Source: Flavobacteriales bacterium
Lineage (GTDB): Bacteria; Bacteroidota; Bacteroidia; NS11-12g; UBA955
DNA length: 6,852 nt
Reading direction: 5' to 3'
NCBI GenBank assembly: GCA_947472115.1
Contig: CANIZU010000102.1
Location: forward strand, 1-6,852
Shown: positions 5,037 to 6,852 of the stretch, one piece after another
Position numbering within the stretch: position 1 is the first letter of the stretch
Layout: each line of letters starts with the position of its first letter
Position numbers and translations under genes: made by a program
Notes under the pieces: generated by a model
Seen by the model: only the letters and a program-made list of their open reading frames with translations
Told to the model about the DNA's origin: nothing
Database searches by the model: none

Positions 5037-6794
5037 TTAGGGCAGTATAAACTTGATTGTGAGGGCGTTGCCATTGGAAGTTTTTGCTTTGTAGAAATAA
5101 GCGCCGGGGGCCCAATTTGCTGCGTTGATTGTCGGGGGTTGGGCGGAGGTTTGGCGAATGGCTTCTGTTGTTACCGGACTTCCTGATGCATTGTTATTGA
5201 TGAGGTTGGAATTGTGTTGATACACTTTGGCTCCGTTGATGTTATAGACGGCGGACTCTGTTATGGAGATGGGGTTTGAGCTGGAATTGGGTTGCAGGGA
5301 AATTTGTTTTTCGGGGGATACGACGATTCTGTAGGGGTTGTTGGGGGTTGTGATATTTTTATTGCCGACGGTGAGTTTGCAGAGTGCTTGTCCTTTGTAG
5401 TTACTGGTGGTTGTTCCGGCGGGGGTGATGAATTTGAAGGTATAATCACCGTTGGCGGTCCAGCTATAATCTACGGTATCTTTTTCGGTGCCGAGGGTGT
5501 AGGTGAGTTTGAAACCCATGCCATTGGCGTAGGGGTGATTGTGAGTGATGGTAGCTCCTTTCAACGGGGTTAGAGCAGGCCGCACGCCTTTGGCGGCGGC
5601 CTGCGGGATGATTTGTAGGGTTGCATCCTCGGTGACCTCACCTACCATATTTCCGATCATATATGGTGCTGCGCTGCTGCTGTGATAGTGATAAACGCCA
5701 TCACTTCCGTAATGACCATGATTGGCATCTAGTGTTTTCATCGCGGTTCCGTCGGGTTCTTTGCTGCCATAAGTTGCAAAACCGTCCAATGCAAATGCGA
5801 CAGGTGATGTTAATGGCACCTTGCTATAAAGTACATTGGGCGCTATGTGATAATGGTAATCATCGGCCCTACCACTGTGACCACCATATTGATCGAGCTG
5901 GCCATCCAAAAATGCATCAACGCCGGTATTTGTGTAGGGATTGAAAATTGCAATTCCATTCACTGCCACAGCAATGGCACCACGTAGGAAGTGGTTTTGA
6001 TTGACGGGTACGGGGGTTGCGGCGACAACAGGGTTCAACGGAATCGACCAAGCATTGCTGCCCACATAGCACTGAGGAATGGGTACTTGCTGCTGCCAAC
6101 CGGTGATTCCGAGCATCGTTTCATGATCGGGGAGTCCTAGTGATTCAACATAGTAATATTTGCTGTCATTTCGGGTGCTTACGGCAGGTTTGTAATACGA
6201 AAACGCAGAGTCCATGAAACTCACCCTTGTGCTGCCCATCCATCGTTTTGCTTTGCTCACTGTGAAGCTCGTGAGTGTAATCAGTATTGCTGAAATAAGG
6301 ATTGGAAACGCAAATTTTAGGGGTTTTAGGGCGGTAATTTTCTTTAAGGCAAACGCCAAACATAGTAGGATGCCAATCAAGATGAGGTGGTTTTTGTTTG
6401 TTGTTTTTTCCTGCGTTTCATTAGAAGTTAGGCCAGTGGAAATTGTCTTTTCCCTATTTTTATTGGCAAGTTTTATCTCGCTTAAACTATTGTTTTCTAA
6501 TTTTTTGCTTGAAATATTTTGCATCGCATTGATTTTCTTGATCCAATTAAGCTTGTCTTCAACCCATTGTTTGTCGGACGTGCTTAGTTGCGATATTGGG
6601 ATCGTTTTTACTCCTTGTTCGGTTTCAATCAGCACATTTTCGCCTTTGATTAAATAGAAGCTTCCAGAAAAGGAATTGCCATTTTTCAGGGTCCATTGGT
6701 GTGGGGCCGTGATTTCATAGTGCGCATCATGTCCACAAAGGGATTGGGCTAACAATATGGTGAAAGAGAGCAGAAGGGTTTTAAGCATTTTCAT
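5037..6794 (-). CDS. SHD1-like, two-helix membrane and YHYH-domain protein with sorting-like tail
   Basis: Predicted 585 residues. The ATG at 6794 opens a signal peptide (MKMLKTLLLSFTILLAQSLC); the second ATG two codons later is possible. Segments in order: an SHD1-like domain (about 32-82, with HQWTLKNG and a TIPISQLS strand followed by a helix); a Lys/Asn/Thr-rich linker (83-134); membrane helix 1 (about 135-150); a lysine-rich turn KKITALKPLK; membrane helix 2 (about 161-178); and a YHYH domain (about 262-390). The last has AVNGIAIFN (277-285), DDYHYH (311-316), FALDGFATYG (334-343) and a second VYHYH (367-371). The end (about 490-585), with VYNINGAKVY and WAPGAYFYKAKT, resembles a divergent T9SS sorting domain. 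The two helices predict that both outer domains face the periplasm, with the protein held in the inner membrane. No function is established for this architecture. It is the first gene of the operon with the DUF1566 gene. No canonical promoter was recognised in the 58 bp upstream. The coding sequence for residues 1-190 is visibly AT-richer than the YHYH part. Confidence 0.85.
   Translation of the reverse strand: MKMLKTLLLSFTILLAQSLCGHDAHYEITAPHQWTLKNGNSFSGSFYLIKGENVLIETEQGVKTIPISQLSTSDKQWVEDKLNWIKKINAMQNISSKKLENNSLSEIKLANKNREKTISTGLTSNETQEKTTNKNHLILIGILLCLAFALKKITALKPLKFAFPILISAILITLTSFTVSKAKRWMGSTRVSFMDSAFSYYKPAVSTRNDSKYYYVESLGLPDHETMLGITGWQQQVPIPQCYVGSNAWSIPLNPVVAATPVPVNQNHFLRGAIAVAVNGIAIFNPYTNTGVDAFLDGQLDQYGGHSGRADDYHYHIAPNVLYSKVPLTSPVAFALDGFATYGSKEPDGTAMKTLDANHGHYGSDGVYHYHSSSAAPYMIGNMVGEVTEDATLQIIPQAAAKGVRPALTPLKGATITHNHPYANGMGFKLTYTLGTEKDTVDYSWTANGDYTFKFITPAGTTTSNYKGQALCKLTVGNKNITTPNNPYRIVVSPEKQISLQPNSSSNPISITESAVYNINGAKVYQHNSNLINNNASGSPVTTEAIRQTSAQPPTINAANWAPGAYFYKAKTSNGNALTIKFILP
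5575..5604. repeat. GC-rich hairpin inside the SHD1/YHYH gene
   Basis: GCAGGCCGC (5575-5583) pairs with GCGGCCTGC (5596-5604). After one unpaired A, the inner CGCC (5585-5588) pairs with GGCG (5592-5595) around TTT. The result is a 13-bp stem with one bulge. In the minus-strand gene it encodes QAAAKGVRPAL (about residues 398-408), in a linker just after the YHYH domain. The lack of a following T-run and the in-gene position argue against a terminator. Confidence 0.85.
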
Positions 6795-6852
6795 AGCGAT
6801 GTAAAAGTTAGTGGGTTCTATTTAGTATGATGATTCCGCATTTTTCGCCATG

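Noticed and set aside
4488..5186. Overlapping open frames antisense to, or in other frames of, the DUF1566 gene
   Set aside because: They are compositional shadows of a gene with clear domains, signal peptide and sorting tail.
6801..6810. TAACTTTTAC on the minus strand as a -7 promoter element for the SHD1/YHYH operon
   Set aside because: It matches TAnnTTTG only in part, has no clear TTG partner, and lies only about 8 bases from the ATG.

Overview
The window looks like the chromosome of a member of the Bacteroidota. Three of the six predicted proteins end in a region resembling the type IX secretion (T9SS, Por) C-terminal sorting domain, two of them with PNP motifs (YPNPF, MPNPAS). Convincing Shine-Dalgarno sequences are missing and base composition is moderate. 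YHYH, DUF1566 and MbnP/diheme-peroxidase proteins are all common in this phylum. No RNA gene, CRISPR array, insertion sequence or phage gene was seen.

Left part (1-2236, + strand): a tight three-gene operon. It starts with the end of a Spy/CpxP-like periplasmic protein (heavy-metal sensor or chaperone type) that is cut by the window edge and carries a three-copy 8-residue repeat tail. Fourteen bases later comes an MbnP-family protein, followed with an overlap of about 20 bp by a lipoprotein diheme cytochrome c peroxidase of the MbnH/MauG/CcpA superfamily. In the characterised MbnP-MbnH pair, MbnH oxidises a tryptophan of MbnP to kynurenine, which helps bind copper. The same chemistry is a reasonable but untested inference here.

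Middle part (2237-3801, + strand): a gap of about 206 bp with a 13-bp direct repeat, then a secreted YHYH-domain protein with a T9SS tail.

Right part (3798-6794, - strand): a two-gene operon converging on the YHYH gene. The promoter-proximal gene encodes a multidomain protein: signal peptide, SHD1-like domain, two membrane helices, YHYH domain and a sorting-like tail. Its TAA stop directly abuts the ATG of the second gene, a secreted protein with two DUF1566/Lcl_C lectin-like domains and a T9SS tail. The convergent genes overlap by 4 bp at their stops.

Taken together, this is a cell-envelope locus in which every product is predicted to be exported. The MbnP/peroxidase pair and the Spy-like protein point to metal (copper) handling. 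The histidine-rich YHYH proteins could belong to the same theme, but that link rests only on proximity. Two strong GC-rich hairpins inside coding sequences, and a + strand G-over-C excess that ignores gene direction, are the main non-coding signals.
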